Assembly (NCBI GenBank): GCA_946560065.1
Contig: CAMNUE010000005.1
Span: 1-64,000, forward strand
Length of the DNA stretch: 64,000 nucleotides
From: an uncultured bacterium
Lineage (GTDB): Bacteria; Bacillota_I; Bacilli_A; RF39; UBA660
Reading direction: 5' to 3'
Shown: piece after piece, positions 41,271 to 51,738 of the stretch
How the letters are laid out: each line of letters opens with the position of its first letter
Numbering within the stretch: position 1 is the stretch's first letter
Position numbers and translations under genes: made by a program
The notes under the pieces: model-generated
The model's input: only the letters and a program-made list of their open reading frames with translations
Told to the model about the DNA's origin: nothing
Databases searched by the model: none

Positions 41271-41375
41271 TATACCACCTACCTCAAATTTCTAGTATAG
41301 ATTATAACATATTATTGATTTTTTTTATACATATTTTTTTGATTATTCATAATACTAATAAGGAATGGAGGACTT

Positions 41376-43343
41376 ATGAAACTGTTTAAAATATCTTGGA
41401 AATTACTTAAAGTATTTTTACTTTTTTTGTGTATAGGAGTTGTAGGTTGCTATATGTATGTAAAATTTTCTCCTAAGTTAACTATTGACAGTGCTAATAA
41501 CATTATGCTTTATGATATTAATAAAGAAGTATTTTTCAAAGGAAGTCAATCCAAGGAATGGGTTGGACTTAATGATATTAGTGAAAATCTAGTTAATGCG
41601 ACTATTTATACTGAAGATAAGAATTTTTATAAACATTTTGGTTTTGATTTTTTAAGAATTGGTAAGGCTTTGATTACTAATATTACTAATGGTAAGAATA
41701 GTCAAGGGGCTTCTACTATCACACAACAATATGCAAAAAATTTATTTTTGGATTTTGATAAAACTTGGAAAAGAAAATGGGACGAAATGTGGTATACAAT
41801 GAGAATTGAAGCTAATTATAGTAAGAAGGAGATTCTTGAAGGTTACTTAAATACAATTAATTATGGTCACGGAAAATATGGGATTGAGGCTGCTAGTAAG
41901 TTCTATTATGGTAAATCTGCTAAAGACTTGTCTATGGCCGAGGCAACTTTATTAAGTGGTGTTCCTAAGGCTCCAAGCAATTATTCTCCTATAACTAATT
42001 TTGATGCAGCTAAGGAAAGACAATTACTTGTGTTAAAACAGTTGGTCAATAATAATATAATTACTGAAGAAGAAAAAGATAATATCTATAATGAAGATGT
42101 TACAATTTTAGGTAAAGATAATAAAGAGACCCTCTCAAGTATTAATTATTACCAAGATGCAGTTATGGCCGAGTTGAAAGGAATTGATAAGATTCCAAAT
42201 AATTTCAGTGATATTAAAGGTTTAAAAATATATACTAATTTTAATTATGATTTACAAAAGACTTTGGAGAATAATATTAAGAAGACTTTTCCAGAAGATT
42301 CTCAATTAGAGACAAGCAGTGTTGTTTTGAATCCAGAGAATGGTGGTGTGATGGCTTTGGTTGGTGGAAGAGATTATAATAAATCTACTTATAATAGAGC
42401 GATATCTTCAACTAGGCAAGTGGGTTCTACTATGAAGCCGTATTTATATTATGCTGCTTTGGAGAACGGATTTACTTCTAGCTCTGCTTTTATTAGTGAG
42501 AAAACAACTTTTCCTATGGGGAATGAAGAGCCATATGCTCCTAAAAATTATAATGATAAGTATGGTAATAAGCCTATTTCTATGGCTACAGCGATTGCTT
42601 ATAGTGATAATATTTATGCAGTTAAAACGCATATGTTTTTGGGAAGTGATGCTTTAATTAATATGGCTAAGCGTGTTGGAATTACTAAGCAGTTGGAAAG
42701 TGTTCCATCACTTCCTTTAGGTACTAATGAAATAAGTATCATGGAGATGGCTTCTGGTTATGCGGCTTTTGCTAATTTAGGTTATAGAGTTAAATCTCAT
42801 TTGATTGAAAAGGTTGTTGATGGTGATGGGAATACTTTATATAAGGCTGACGATAATAAGGAATTGGTTTTAAATCCTAGTTTAGTTTATATTCTTAATA
42901 ATATGCTTACAGCAACATATGATCCAATGTATATTGATTATAATTACCCTACTGCTATTAGTTTATCTGCTAAACTTAGACATACTTACGGTTTAAAGAG
43001 TGGTACGACTAGTGGGGATAATTGGAATATTGGTTTTAACAAAAATGTTTTATGTGCTGTCTGGGTTGGTTATGATGACAATAGAGAACTTACTACTAGT
43101 GATTATAAGTATGCTCAAAATATTTGGTATAAGACAGTCGAAGAATATCAAAAAGATGTCCCTGAGAAGGAAGGTTGGTATGAAAAGCCAAATAATGTTG
43201 TGGGAGTATTAGTTGAGCCTATTACTGGAAAACCAGCTAATGATGCTGATAAAAATAAAAAATTGATGTATTTTTTAAAGGGAACAGAACCTAGTGCAAC
43301 TGACCCTACATTTGATGAAATGAGTCAAGTTGTGGGGAATTAA
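41376..43343 (+). CDS. Class A penicillin-binding protein
   Basis: Bifunctional peptidoglycan glycosyltransferase/transpeptidase. TM 9-28; GT51 motifs EDKNFYKHFGFD and QGASTITQQYAKN; transpeptidase SxxK in STMK, SxN in YSDN, and KSGT in place of KTGT. 655 aa. GGAGG precedes the start. First of a plus-strand block of three genes, divergent from argS. Confidence 0.95.
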   Translation: MKLFKISWKLLKVFLLFLCIGVVGCYMYVKFSPKLTIDSANNIMLYDINKEVFFKGSQSKEWVGLNDISENLVNATIYTEDKNFYKHFGFDFLRIGKALITNITNGKNSQGASTITQQYAKNLFLDFDKTWKRKWDEMWYTMRIEANYSKKEILEGYLNTINYGHGKYGIEAASKFYYGKSAKDLSMAEATLLSGVPKAPSNYSPITNFDAAKERQLLVLKQLVNNNIITEEEKDNIYNEDVTILGKDNKETLSSINYYQDAVMAELKGIDKIPNNFSDIKGLKIYTNFNYDLQKTLENNIKKTFPEDSQLETSSVVLNPENGGVMALVGGRDYNKSTYNRAISSTRQVGSTMKPYLYYAALENGFTSSSAFISEKTTFPMGNEEPYAPKNYNDKYGNKPISMATAIAYSDNIYAVKTHMFLGSDALINMAKRVGITKQLESVPSLPLGTNEISIMEMASGYAAFANLGYRVKSHLIEKVVDGDGNTLYKADDNKELVLNPSLVYILNNMLTATYDPMYIDYNYPTAISLSAKLRHTYGLKSGTTSGDNWNIGFNKNVLCAVWVGYDDNRELTTSDYKYAQNIWYKTVEEYQKDVPEKEGWYEKPNNVVGVLVEPITGKPANDADKNKKLMYFLKGTEPSATDPTFDEMSQVVGN

Positions 43344-43394
43344 GTTACTATGTTAGGAATTTTTCTTTCTATATGGAATTTATTTAAATAATTT

Positions 43395-43427
43395 AAAATT
43401 ACTAATTATATTTAGTAGTTTTTATTT
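43395..43427 (+). terminator. Terminator after the PBP gene
   Basis: AAAATTACTA / TAGTAGTTTT with one mismatch and a T-rich tail. Confidence 0.65.
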
Positions 43428-43509
43428 TGATTAATTAGTAAAATTTAGAATTAAACATCTTTTCTTTTTTGATAAATTTGATATAATTTAGGTAGTATGG
43501 AGGGATGTT

Positions 43510-44043
43510 ATGATAGAAATTATTTTAGGAATAATTGTAATTGTTTCTTTATTATTGATTTTGATTGTTGTTTTTAACAATAAATTTAAGTTTGCTCTTA
43601 TTAAGATAGATAAGGCTGAGGAAGATATTGAGCTTTATTTAGATAAGAAGAGAGAATTGCTTGATAAAGTTCGTCCTATTGTAAAGGAAGAAGTTAAAGT
43701 TGAAAATTTTCTTGAAGAATTAAATGATTCAAAAGAGCAAAGTTATAATAATTTTCAATTACATGATTTATTAAAGAATAGTTATAATGAATTGTTTAAA
43801 ACTTTAGATGATAATGAAAAGTTATTAAAAAGTGAAACTTTGGTAAAAATACTAGAAGATTTAAATGATAATGAGGAAAATATTATTGGAGCAATCAAGT
43901 ATTATAATGATACTGTTGTGGAACTTAATCGATTAGTTGTATCTTTCCCATCTAGTACTATTGCTTTTTTCTCTAGATGTAAGGAAAAAGAATTTTATAA
44001 CAACGAGAAGAGAGAAATCTTTGAAATATTAAACAACAAATAG
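43510..44043 (+). CDS. LemA-like membrane protein
   Basis: 177 aa: a TM segment (3-24), then helices starting ALIKIDKAEEDIELYLDKKRELLDK, as in LemA, and a C-terminal YYNDTVVELNRLVVSFPSSTIAFF matching the family's conserved end. TATAAT near 43480 and GGAGGG serve it. Function of LemA is unknown. Next gene is pta, 13 bases on. Confidence 0.8.
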   Translation: MIEIILGIIVIVSLLLILIVVFNNKFKFALIKIDKAEEDIELYLDKKRELLDKVRPIVKEEVKVENFLEELNDSKEQSYNNFQLHDLLKNSYNELFKTLDDNEKLLKSETLVKILEDLNDNEENIIGAIKYYNDTVVELNRLVVSFPSSTIAFFSRCKEKEFYNNEKREIFEILNNK

Positions 44044-44056
44044 AAAGAAGGATATT

Positions 44057-45052
44057 ATGAATTTTATTGATAAGATTAAAGAGAGAGCTAAAAAGGATAA
44101 GAAAACTATTGTTTTGCCTGAATCTATGGATGCTAGAACAATGGAGGCTGCAGAGAAGATACTAAAAGAAGGTATTGCTGATTTAATTATTGTTGGGACA
44201 GATGAAGAAGTTGCTAATAATTCGAAGGGGCTTGATATAAGTGGAGCTACTATAATTAACCCTTTTACTTCAGATATTACAGAGGAACTTATTAATGGTC
44301 TGGTTGAAGTACGTAAAAATAAAGGAATGACTTATAATGAGGCTAAGAAATTATTATTAGAAGATTATATGTACTATGCTTGTATGTTGGTTAAAACTGG
44401 TCGAGCTGATGGTGTTGTTTCTGGGGCTTGTCATTCTTCGGCTAATACAATTAGACCTGCTCTACAAATCATTAAGACTAAACCTGGGACAATGCTTGTG
44501 TCTGCTTTCTTTTTAATGGTAGTTCCCGATTGTGAGTATGGTGCTAATGGAGCATTTGTTTTCGCAGATGCTGGTCTTGAACAAAATCCTACTCCAGAGA
44601 AGTTAGCTGCTATTGCTGCTAGTAGTGCTGAGAGCTTCCAATTATTAGTTGAAGAAGAAGCTAAAGTGGCGATGTTATCTCATTCTACTATGGGTAGTGC
44701 AAAGCATGCTGATGTTGATAAAGTTGTTGAAGGTGTTAAAATTGCTAAGGAAAATTATCCTCAATATAAGATTGATGGTGAACTTCAATTAGATGCTGCT
44801 ATTGTACCTGAAATTGCTAAGTCTAAGGCTCCTAATAGTGAAGTTGCAGGGTGTGCAAATGTTTTGGTATTTCCTGATTTAGATGCTGGTAATATTGGAT
44901 ATAAGTTAGTGCAAAGACTTGCTAAAGCGGAAGCATATGGACCAATCTGTCAAGGAATTGCTGCTCCTATTAATGATTTAAGTAGAGGTTGCTCTAGTGA
45001 TGATATTGTTGGAGTAGTTGCAATAACAGCTGTCCAAGCACAGAATAATTAA
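44057..45052 (+). CDS. pta: Phosphate acetyltransferase
   Basis: Acetyl-CoA + phosphate to acetyl phosphate, the ATP-yielding step of acetate fermentation. LPESMDARTMEAA, SGACHSSANTIRPALQII and VAMLSHSTMGSAKH are family motifs. 331 aa, the short form. ackA is not in the window. Confidence 0.96.
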   Translation: MNFIDKIKERAKKDKKTIVLPESMDARTMEAAEKILKEGIADLIIVGTDEEVANNSKGLDISGATIINPFTSDITEELINGLVEVRKNKGMTYNEAKKLLLEDYMYYACMLVKTGRADGVVSGACHSSANTIRPALQIIKTKPGTMLVSAFFLMVVPDCEYGANGAFVFADAGLEQNPTPEKLAAIAASSAESFQLLVEEEAKVAMLSHSTMGSAKHADVDKVVEGVKIAKENYPQYKIDGELQLDAAIVPEIAKSKAPNSEVAGCANVLVFPDLDAGNIGYKLVQRLAKAEAYGPICQGIAAPINDLSRGCSSDDIVGVVAITAVQAQNN

Positions 45053-45057
45053 AATTT

Positions 45058-45083
45058 AATCCACAGAAGTTGTGGATTTTTTA
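45058..45083 (+). terminator. pta terminator
   Basis: AATCCACA / TGTGGATT followed by TTTTTA on the plus strand, six bases after the stop. Confidence 0.85.
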
Positions 45084-45088
45084 TTTGA

Positions 45089-45118
45089 CAAAAAAGTATA
45101 CATTTTTTTATGTATACT
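45089..45118 (-). terminator. ung terminator
   Basis: AGTATACAT / ATGTATACT perfect stem with TTTTTTG on the minus strand, facing the pta terminator across the convergent junction. Confidence 0.8.
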
Positions 45119-45180
45119 CTTGACTTACAACTTTACATACTACTCGTTTGTATTAATTATAGTTTTTATTGTAGTCTTTA

Positions 45181-45843
45181 CTACTCTACTCGCCAGTCTA
45201 TTTCTTTTAATCCTTTACTCTTTAAGAATTCATTTGTTTTAGAGAAAGGCTTGCTTCCGAAGAAACCATTTCTTGCGGAAAATGGAGATGGGTGTGCTGA
45301 TTCAATTATGTAATGATTAGGATTAGTTATTAGAGCTTTCTTATTTCTAGCATATGCTCCCCAAAGTATGAATACTACAGGTTCTTCTTTTTGATTGATT
45401 ATCTTTATTACATCATCTGTAAATGTTTCCCAACCTTTATCCTTATGAGATGTTGGCTTATGCTCCTCTACTGTTAAGACTGCATTTAGAAGTAAAACTC
45501 CTTGTTTTGCCCAAGGTTTAAGCGAATTAGCTTCTGGGAATGGTATTCCTAAGTCACTTTCTAGTTCCTTAAAAATGTTTTTTAGTGATGGTGGTTTCAA
45601 AACTGAATTACTTACTGAGAATGATAGTCCTTCTGCTTGATTTGGTCCATGATATGGATCTTGACCTAATATTACTACTTTTAAATCGTTAAAATCAGTG
45701 TATCTGAAGGCATTGAAGACTTCATTTTGTTTTGGATAGATTGTTTTTTCTTTGTATTCTTGTTTTACAAAATCCATTAGTTTCGTAAAATATTCTTTTT
45801 TATATTCATCATTTAATAATTGGTCCCATTTATTTCCTATCAT
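45181..45843 (-). CDS. ung: Uracil-DNA glycosylase
   Basis: Removes uracil from DNA. GQDPYHGPNQAEGLSFSV holds the catalytic Asp and HPSPFSA the catalytic His. 220 aa. Last of a long operon starting at the DHH gene. Confidence 0.96.
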   Translation of the reverse strand: MIGNKWDQLLNDEYKKEYFTKLMDFVKQEYKEKTIYPKQNEVFNAFRYTDFNDLKVVILGQDPYHGPNQAEGLSFSVSNSVLKPPSLKNIFKELESDLGIPFPEANSLKPWAKQGVLLLNAVLTVEEHKPTSHKDKGWETFTDDVIKIINQKEEPVVFILWGAYARNKKALITNPNHYIIESAHPSPFSARNGFFGSKPFSKTNEFLKSKGLKEIDWRVE

Positions 45844-45851
45844 AATTCCTC

Positions 45852-46307
45852 CTATTTGTGGTAACTTTCATTATTATTTATTTTGTAGGCACGATATATT
45901 TGTTCTAAGAGTAGAACTCTAAATAATTGATGAGGAAAGGTCATCTTTGAAAAGGATAAGTGGAGTTTTGATTTTTGTTTTATGTCATTTAAGAGACCAT
46001 AACTCCCCCCTATTACAAAAGTAATATTACTATTTTCTATTAATATGGTGTCAAGCTTTTTGGCGAATTCTACAGATGTATATTCTTTTCCTTCAATTTC
46101 TAGTGTTATTAAATAATCTTTAGGATTGATATGTTTATTTATTTTTTCGGCTTCTAATCTAATTGCCTTTTCTTCTTCTACTAGTCCCTCATCTTTGACC
46201 TCAATTATTTCTATATTTGTATATTTTTTTATTCGTTTTGTGTATTCTTCGATTGCTGCTTTTAAATAGCTTTCTTTTATACTTCCTACTACAATTATTT
46301 TTATCAT
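45852..46307 (-). CDS. rlmH: 23S rRNA pseudouridine-1915 N3-methyltransferase
   Basis: SPOUT-fold enzyme: FVIGGSYGL SAM loop and the C-terminal HQLFRVLLLEQIYRAYKI knot. 151 aa. Order walJ-rlmH near the dnaB operon is Bacillus-like. Confidence 0.96.
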   Translation of the reverse strand: MIKIIVVGSIKESYLKAAIEEYTKRIKKYTNIEIIEVKDEGLVEEEKAIRLEAEKINKHINPKDYLITLEIEGKEYTSVEFAKKLDTILIENSNITFVIGGSYGLLNDIKQKSKLHLSFSKMTFPHQLFRVLLLEQIYRAYKINNNESYHK

Positions 46308-46308
46308 A

Positions 46309-47064
46309 TTATACCTCTATAAAATCGCTTTCCTCATTTTGTCTAGCAATTATTATTTTTGCTTGTTTATCAAGCTCTTCTTCTTGCATAGCTTCTAGAG
46401 CAAGCTCTTCAGTATTATTCTTTTCACTTAAATGTGCTAAAATTATATTTTTAGTATTACTGCCTATTATTTTTTTTAAATATTTGGCTGTTGTTTTATT
46501 AGAAAGATGTCCTTTGTCACTAATGACTCTTTCTTTTAAAAATCTTGGATATGGTCCATCCATAAGCATTACTTCATCATGATTACTTTCAATTATATAA
46601 GCATCTTTTCCTACCATTTTTGATAGGTATTTCCTATTTATATAGCCTGTATCCGTAACATAAACTAGACTTCTATTTTGATGTTTTATTATAAATCCTA
46701 CGGAGTATGGAGCATCATGGGAAGTATGTATTAGTTCTATTTCAACATCATTAATATTAAATTCATCAGTTATAAAATTACATTTTGGGTATGGAATATA
46801 TTCTTTTAAACTATCATACATTTCTTCTGGTATATAAGCATTTAAGTTAGTCTTCTTTATAAGTGAAGTTAACCCTTTAATGTGGTCTTTATGACAATGT
46901 GTTATTAGTATTCCAGAAAAATCGGAAAAAGAAAGGGAATTTTCCTCTAAACTTCTTTTCAAAGTTAAATAGGAAATTCCCATATCTATTATTAAGTTTG
47001 TATTATCACATAACACTATTGTACAATTTCCTTTTGATCCACTTGCAATTGTTTTTACTTTCAT
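46309..47064 (-). CDS. WalJ/YycJ-type metallo-beta-lactamase-fold protein
   Basis: 251 aa. THCHKDHIKG is the HxHxDH metal site, followed by HTSHDAPYSVGF, TDTGYI and ILAHLSEKNNTEE. This is the YycJ/WalJ family, exonuclease-like and linked to wall regulation and replication. No walRK genes are near, unlike in Bacillus. Confidence 0.88.
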   Translation of the reverse strand: MKVKTIASGSKGNCTIVLCDNTNLIIDMGISYLTLKRSLEENSLSFSDFSGILITHCHKDHIKGLTSLIKKTNLNAYIPEEMYDSLKEYIPYPKCNFITDEFNINDVEIELIHTSHDAPYSVGFIIKHQNRSLVYVTDTGYINRKYLSKMVGKDAYIIESNHDEVMLMDGPYPRFLKERVISDKGHLSNKTTAKYLKKIIGSNTKNIILAHLSEKNNTEELALEAMQEEELDKQAKIIIARQNEESDFIEV

Positions 47065-47065
47065 T

Positions 47066-48580
47066 TTAATAGAATTGCATAGCGTTTACCGCTCTTCCTC
47101 CACGATATGGATAACCTGTCCAAATTGAGAAATGTAAGTGAACTCCTGTTGCAGCTCCTGTTCTTCCCATACCACCAATAACTTGTCCTTTTTGAACATA
47201 CTGCCCTACGTTTGCATATCTACATCCATTACATAAGTGAGCATACATTGAATAGTAACCGTTTGGATGTTGAATTGTAATGAATTGACCATTGTCATAT
47301 TTATAGGCTGATTGAACTACAACACCCTCAGCAGCTGCGTAGATTGCTGAACCATAGCCACATCCTGCGATATCTGTTCCATCGTGAAGAACTCCCCAAC
47401 GATATCCAAATGGACTTGATACTGATGAACATGAAGCTGGCCAACCGAAGTAGCCATTTGAAGGTCTTGGTCCTGTATTGCTCCAAGCACCGTAACCATA
47501 ACTATAATCTCCACCACAATTTTTAGTACCCTTTACTACTATTTCCTTGATTGATTCTTTTAGTACTACTTTTTCTCCTACTCCTACCGTATTGACTGTT
47601 TCGCCATTAACTTTTTGAATTTTTTGAGTAACTCTGTTTAATCCTTTTACTCCAGCTTGTGTGACTTCTGATACTGTATTACATTTACTAGAGTCTTCTA
47701 CTGTTTCTGTTGTATAGTTTGATTCAATATCTTGAACAACGTGATCAACTTCTACAACACTAAATTGAGGCTTTAATATTCCCAGTGTTACTATTTGACC
47801 AGGTGATAACAAACTATTTTCATCTTGAAGTTCTGGATTAGCTATTAAGAATTCTTCTGTAGAAATTTTATTATTGAAGGCAATATCAGGAATTGTATCT
47901 CCTTCTTTAATTTCGTATTTTGCTTGATCTTCTGTTGTACCAAATAGTAAATATTTACTTAATTCTTCTTCTGTTTGATAAATCTTTTTATCAACTGGAA
48001 TATTTGTCTTCTTAATTGTTATTTTATTTTGAATATAAATATTTTCAATAATTTTTCCAGTAGTTTGAATTTCTTTTTGAGTATCATTTGCGTAACTTTC
48101 ATATTCTTCTTTTGGAATAAATGACTTTACTGTTCTCTCAATTGAATCAGTAAATACTTTTCTATCTAAAACATAAATTGTTTGATTTTTCCCTTTGCTT
48201 GTTTTTCCATTAACATCTTTAGTGTCTTCTCCCTTTAGTTTGATTGAAAAACCACTTATTGTGAATGGAGAAATATCTTTTATTTCATTATAGATTTCTT
48301 TATTCGATTTTACATTTGTATCATAAGTTGTTTCTTTAACGATATCTAAATCTGATGGTACGTATACTTTATCTACATCATATTTCTCTTTGATTTCCTT
48401 TTGCTTTTTATCTATGTAATTTTCTAATGATTTTTTTGATTTTATTATTCCTAATGATTTTCCTTTTAAATATACACGGTATACTGTCTGTGGCTCTTTA
48501 GAAATTTTTGTAAATCCTGTTGTTAAAAATACCGAGAATATTAAGATGAAAATCAGCATAATATTTATTTTTTTACTCAC
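47066..48580 (-). CDS. LysM-G5-M23 cell wall peptidase
   Basis: 504 aa, membrane-anchored or secreted (hydrophobic 8-25). A variable N-terminal half is followed by a LysM domain (YEIKEGDTIPDIAFNNKIS..., SLLSPGQIVTLG), a G5 domain (about 300-360, ending KESIKEIVVKGTK) and M23 with HDGTD and HLHFS. It cuts peptidoglycan cross-bridges. Two bases after dnaB, so co-transcribed. Confidence 0.9.
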   Translation of the reverse strand: MSKKINIMLIFILIFSVFLTTGFTKISKEPQTVYRVYLKGKSLGIIKSKKSLENYIDKKQKEIKEKYDVDKVYVPSDLDIVKETTYDTNVKSNKEIYNEIKDISPFTISGFSIKLKGEDTKDVNGKTSKGKNQTIYVLDRKVFTDSIERTVKSFIPKEEYESYANDTQKEIQTTGKIIENIYIQNKITIKKTNIPVDKKIYQTEEELSKYLLFGTTEDQAKYEIKEGDTIPDIAFNNKISTEEFLIANPELQDENSLLSPGQIVTLGILKPQFSVVEVDHVVQDIESNYTTETVEDSSKCNTVSEVTQAGVKGLNRVTQKIQKVNGETVNTVGVGEKVVLKESIKEIVVKGTKNCGGDYSYGYGAWSNTGPRPSNGYFGWPASCSSVSSPFGYRWGVLHDGTDIAGCGYGSAIYAAAEGVVVQSAYKYDNGQFITIQHPNGYYSMYAHLCNGCRYANVGQYVQKGQVIGGMGRTGAATGVHLHFSIWTGYPYRGGRAVNAMQFY

Positions 48581-48581
48581 T

Positions 48582-49934
48582 TTATTGCCCCTCCGTATTT
48601 CTTTCTTTTCTTAAGTTTAGGAAAGTAGATGTATTCTTTTTAAAGAGTAATTCTATTGTTGCAGTTGGTCCACTACGATGTTTTCCAATAATTAATTCAC
48701 TGATACTATTATTATCTTCTGTTCTTGCCTCTTTGTTATAGTAGTCATCACGATATAAGAACATAACAATATCGGCATCTTGCTCAATTGAACCTGACTC
48801 ACGTAAGTCACTCATAAGTGGACGTTTATCTTCACGTGCTTCTACTCCACGAGATAACTGCGATAATGCAATTACTGGTACTCCTAATTCCATTGCCAAG
48901 GTCTTTAAACTTCTTGAAATATCTGATACTTCTTGTTGTCTATTAGTACCATAATTTCTTCCACCTGATATTAATTGAAGGTAGTCGATTATAACTATAC
49001 TTAGACCTTTTTCGCTACTGGCAAGACGACGACATTTTGCTCTTATTTCTCCAATAGTAATACCTGGAGTATCATCTATAACCATATTGGTATTTGATAA
49101 TTGAGAAACTGCTTCGTTTATTCGCTTCCAATCTTGATTCATCAAGTTACCTGTTCTTAATTTAAATCCTTCTAACTGACCAAGGGATGATAAAATACGC
49201 ATTGCCAATTGCTCGGCACTCATCTCCAAGTTAAATAAGGCAACTGATTTATCTTGTGTCATAGCTACATGTGTTGCTAAATTTAGAGCAAATGCTGTTT
49301 TTCCCATAGCTGGTCTTGCAGCAATGATGATAAATTCATTAGGATGTAGTCCTGTTGTTATTTTATCAAAGTCATACCATCCTGTTGCTAGACCTGTTAT
49401 TTCTCCTTTATTTTCGGATAGTCTCTCTAAATCCTGTTGTGTTTTGGCAAGAACATCTTTAATACTTCTAAATTCACTTGCTTTTCTATTTTTGACAATA
49501 CTTAATATTTTCTTTTCAGAATTATCAAGTATTTCGTTTACTGTTTCATCTGTTCTATAACCTTCAGAAGCTATTTCTGTAGCTGTTTCAATTAGACTTC
49601 TCAGAAGTGATGATTCTTCAACACTTTTGATATAAAAATCAACGTTACTAGCAGTTGGTACATAATTTAGTACTTCTGTTAGGTATTCTACTCCACCTAC
49701 TTCTGTTAATTCATTTCGATTTTTTAAATAACTTGTTACTGTTGTAATGTCTATTGGTGTTTTTTCTTCTAAAAGAGATGTCATAGTAGAAAAAATTTTA
49801 CCATTTTTCTCATTATAGAATGATTCTGGTGTTAAGCTCTCTGTTGCTTTTTGAAGAGCATTCTTTGATAAGAAGCATGCTCCTAAAACTGATTCTTCTG
49901 CTTCTAAATTATTCGGTAAAACTTTAACTGGCAT
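48582..49934 (-). CDS. dnaB: Replicative DNA helicase DnaB
   Basis: Opens DNA at the fork. N-terminal DnaG-binding domain; RecA-like core with Walker A ARPAMGKTAF, IDYLQLI and SGSIEQDADIVMFLYRDDYY. 450 aa. Called dnaC in Bacillus. Follows rplI, the usual order. Confidence 0.97.
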   Translation of the reverse strand: MPVKVLPNNLEAEESVLGACFLSKNALQKATESLTPESFYNEKNGKIFSTMTSLLEEKTPIDITTVTSYLKNRNELTEVGGVEYLTEVLNYVPTASNVDFYIKSVEESSLLRSLIETATEIASEGYRTDETVNEILDNSEKKILSIVKNRKASEFRSIKDVLAKTQQDLERLSENKGEITGLATGWYDFDKITTGLHPNEFIIIAARPAMGKTAFALNLATHVAMTQDKSVALFNLEMSAEQLAMRILSSLGQLEGFKLRTGNLMNQDWKRINEAVSQLSNTNMVIDDTPGITIGEIRAKCRRLASSEKGLSIVIIDYLQLISGGRNYGTNRQQEVSDISRSLKTLAMELGVPVIALSQLSRGVEAREDKRPLMSDLRESGSIEQDADIVMFLYRDDYYNKEARTEDNNSISELIIGKHRSGPTATIELLFKKNTSTFLNLRKERNTEGQ

Positions 49935-49944
49935 TCTATCACCT

Positions 49945-50385
49945 CTATTTTATTACGTGTACTTTTACTGTTGCTATTATTTCTGGATATAAGTTTATAT
50001 TTACATTATGAAATCCTAATGATGCAATAGAGTTTGTTAATTCAATTGCACTTTTTTCTATTTTGTAGCCTTGTTTTTGGAGTTCATCTTTTATTTGTTT
50101 AACACTTATACTTCCAAAAACACGATCCCCTTCACCTGTCTTTACTTTGAATTCTAAAGTTACTTTGGCAAGTTGTTCTTTTAACTCTTGAGCTGCTTTT
50201 TTATTTGCAGCATCTTCTTTTTGTTTTTTTGCTAGTTCACAATTTAATTTATTTAAATTTTCTTTTGTTTTCTTAACTGCATATCCATTTTTTATTAAAA
50301 AGTTTTCAGCGTAACCATCTTTTACATTCTTTATTTGCCCCTTTTTACCTTGATTCTTTAAATCTTTGATAAAAATTACTTCCAT
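49945..50385 (-). CDS. rplI: 50S ribosomal protein L9
   Basis: 146 aa. [36 protein letters not shown] is the N-terminal domain, joined by a long helix to a C-terminal domain with [16 protein letters not shown]. Between the DHH gene and dnaB. Confidence 0.97.
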   Translation of the reverse strand: MEVIFIKDLKNQGKKGQIKNVKDGYAENFLIKNGYAVKKTKENLNKLNCELAKKQKEDAANKKAAQELKEQLAKVTLEFKVKTGEGDRVFGSISVKQIKDELQKQGYKIEKSAIELTNSIASLGFHNVNINLYPEIIATVKVHVIK

Positions 50386-50386
50386 G

Positions 50387-51373
50387 CTATTCTCCTTCTT
50401 CTTTGATTAGTTTCTTTAATGTCTGCTCTACTTTACTGATTGTTGTTTTTTCAAAAGTAGCAGCACCATTGTAGGTGTCTCCACCCCCGCCTAACTTCAC
50501 TAAAATTTTGCTTATGTCATAGTTTCCTAAGCTTCTAGCGCTTAAACCTATTGTATCTTTACCTATTTTTCCTAAAACGAATGAGGCTTCAATGTTATTG
50601 AAAAAAAGTAAAGTATCAGCAACTTTTGCTAGGTCTTCTCTTCTAAATTGCATGTGTTGAGTTGCCTTAGTAAAAGCTACTTTTCCATCAATTGTTTCTA
50701 TTCCTGACAACAGTTTCTGACGCTCTGTATATTCATCAATATTTTGCTTTAATAAGTATTGAACTTTTTTTGCACTAGCTCCTAAGCTTGCCAAATAGTA
50801 TGAAGCATAATATGTCTCAGCAGTGGTATTTAGTGTATAATTATTGGTGTCTAAAACTATTCCTGATAATAATATAGTTGCATAGTATGATTCTAGTTCT
50901 ACATCATAGTATTCAATCAAACTAGTTATCATTTCGCAAGTACTTGAAACTTTGTTATCATCTATTATAATAGCATCTTTGATAGTTGTCTTACCCAAGT
51001 CATGATGATCTATTATTAATTTATTTTCTATTTTGTTCAATACTTCTTTGCTCTGAACTAAATCTTTTTTATTAGTATCAAGTATTATTAATAAATTCTT
51101 ACTTTTTCGAGGATACAAGTATTCATCTATATTTTCACTTTTTATTATTTCTATGCACCCTTCTAATTCTCTTAAAACCTTTTCAACACCTGCTTCATGG
51201 TTTTTGTCATCTATAATTAAATAGCAATTTTTCTTTTTTCGCTTAAGAATCATATTCATTCCAATTGAGCTTCCCAGAGCATCTAAGTCTAGGTTTTTAT
51301 GAGCCATTAAAAATATGGTCTTTGCATTTTTTATTGCTTTAGTTAATTTTTTTCTTTCTTTTATTATACTCAT
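50387..51373 (-). CDS. Stand-alone DHH/DHHA1 phosphoesterase at the gdpP locus
   Basis: Bacillus-type order puts gdpP, the membrane c-di-AMP phosphodiesterase (TM-PAS-GGDEF-DHH), right before rplI. Here only DHH-DHHA1 remains, 328 aa: [24 protein letters not shown], and [12 protein letters not shown], where the usual GGGGH has Asp. No TM, PAS or GGDEF. It is probably a soluble c-di-AMP or pApA/nanoRNA phosphodiesterase. The lost His could lower activity or shift substrate. Confidence 0.85.
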   Translation of the reverse strand: MSIIKERKKLTKAIKNAKTIFLMAHKNLDLDALGSSIGMNMILKRKKKNCYLIIDDKNHEAGVEKVLRELEGCIEIIKSENIDEYLYPRKSKNLLIILDTNKKDLVQSKEVLNKIENKLIIDHHDLGKTTIKDAIIIDDNKVSSTCEMITSLIEYYDVELESYYATILLSGIVLDTNNYTLNTTAETYYASYYLASLGASAKKVQYLLKQNIDEYTERQKLLSGIETIDGKVAFTKATQHMQFRREDLAKVADTLLFFNNIEASFVLGKIGKDTIGLSARSLGNYDISKILVKLGGGGDTYNGAATFEKTTISKVEQTLKKLIKEEGE

Positions 51374-51469
51374 ATTTCCTCCCTATAAAGTACCATTATT
51401 ATTATATAATAAATAATACTTTTTGTCTAATAAAAGAACGATTGTATAAAACTTGATTTACCGTTGATA

Positions 51470-51501
51470 ATAAAAGAAAAGTCACTTTAAAAAGTGACTT
51501 T
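51470..51501 (-). terminator. Terminator of rpsF-ssb-rpsR
   Basis: AAAGTCACTTT / AAAGTGACTTT perfect stem with TTTTCTTTT on the minus strand. Confidence 0.9.
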
Positions 51502-51507
51502 AATCTA

Positions 51508-51723
51508 TTATCTTGAATAAGGCATTAGTGCGATTGCACGAGCTCTTTTAATTTGTCTTGAAATATATCTTTGATGTAGAGCACAATTTCCTGTAACACG
51601 TCTTGGTACAATCTTACCTTTTTCATTTACGTATCTTCTTAATGTTTCTGGATCTTTGTAATCAACAGTTTTTCCAGTACACATCATACATACTTTTTTC
51701 TTTCTACGATTGAATTCTGCCAT
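51508..51723 (-). CDS. rpsR: 30S ribosomal protein S18
   Basis: 71 aa. [21 protein letters not shown] and [22 protein letters not shown] are diagnostic. Third gene of rpsF-ssb-rpsR. Confidence 0.98.
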   Translation of the reverse strand: MAEFNRRKKKVCMMCTGKTVDYKDPETLRRYVNEKGKIVPRRVTGNCALHQRYISRQIKRARAIALMPYSR

Positions 51724-51738
51724 ACTTTATCCTCCTTC

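Noticed and set aside
43000..43212. Long alternative frames inside the class A PBP and other genes on either strand
   Set aside because: They lie wholly inside genes with strong family motifs and lack ribosome sites, so they are overlaps by chance.
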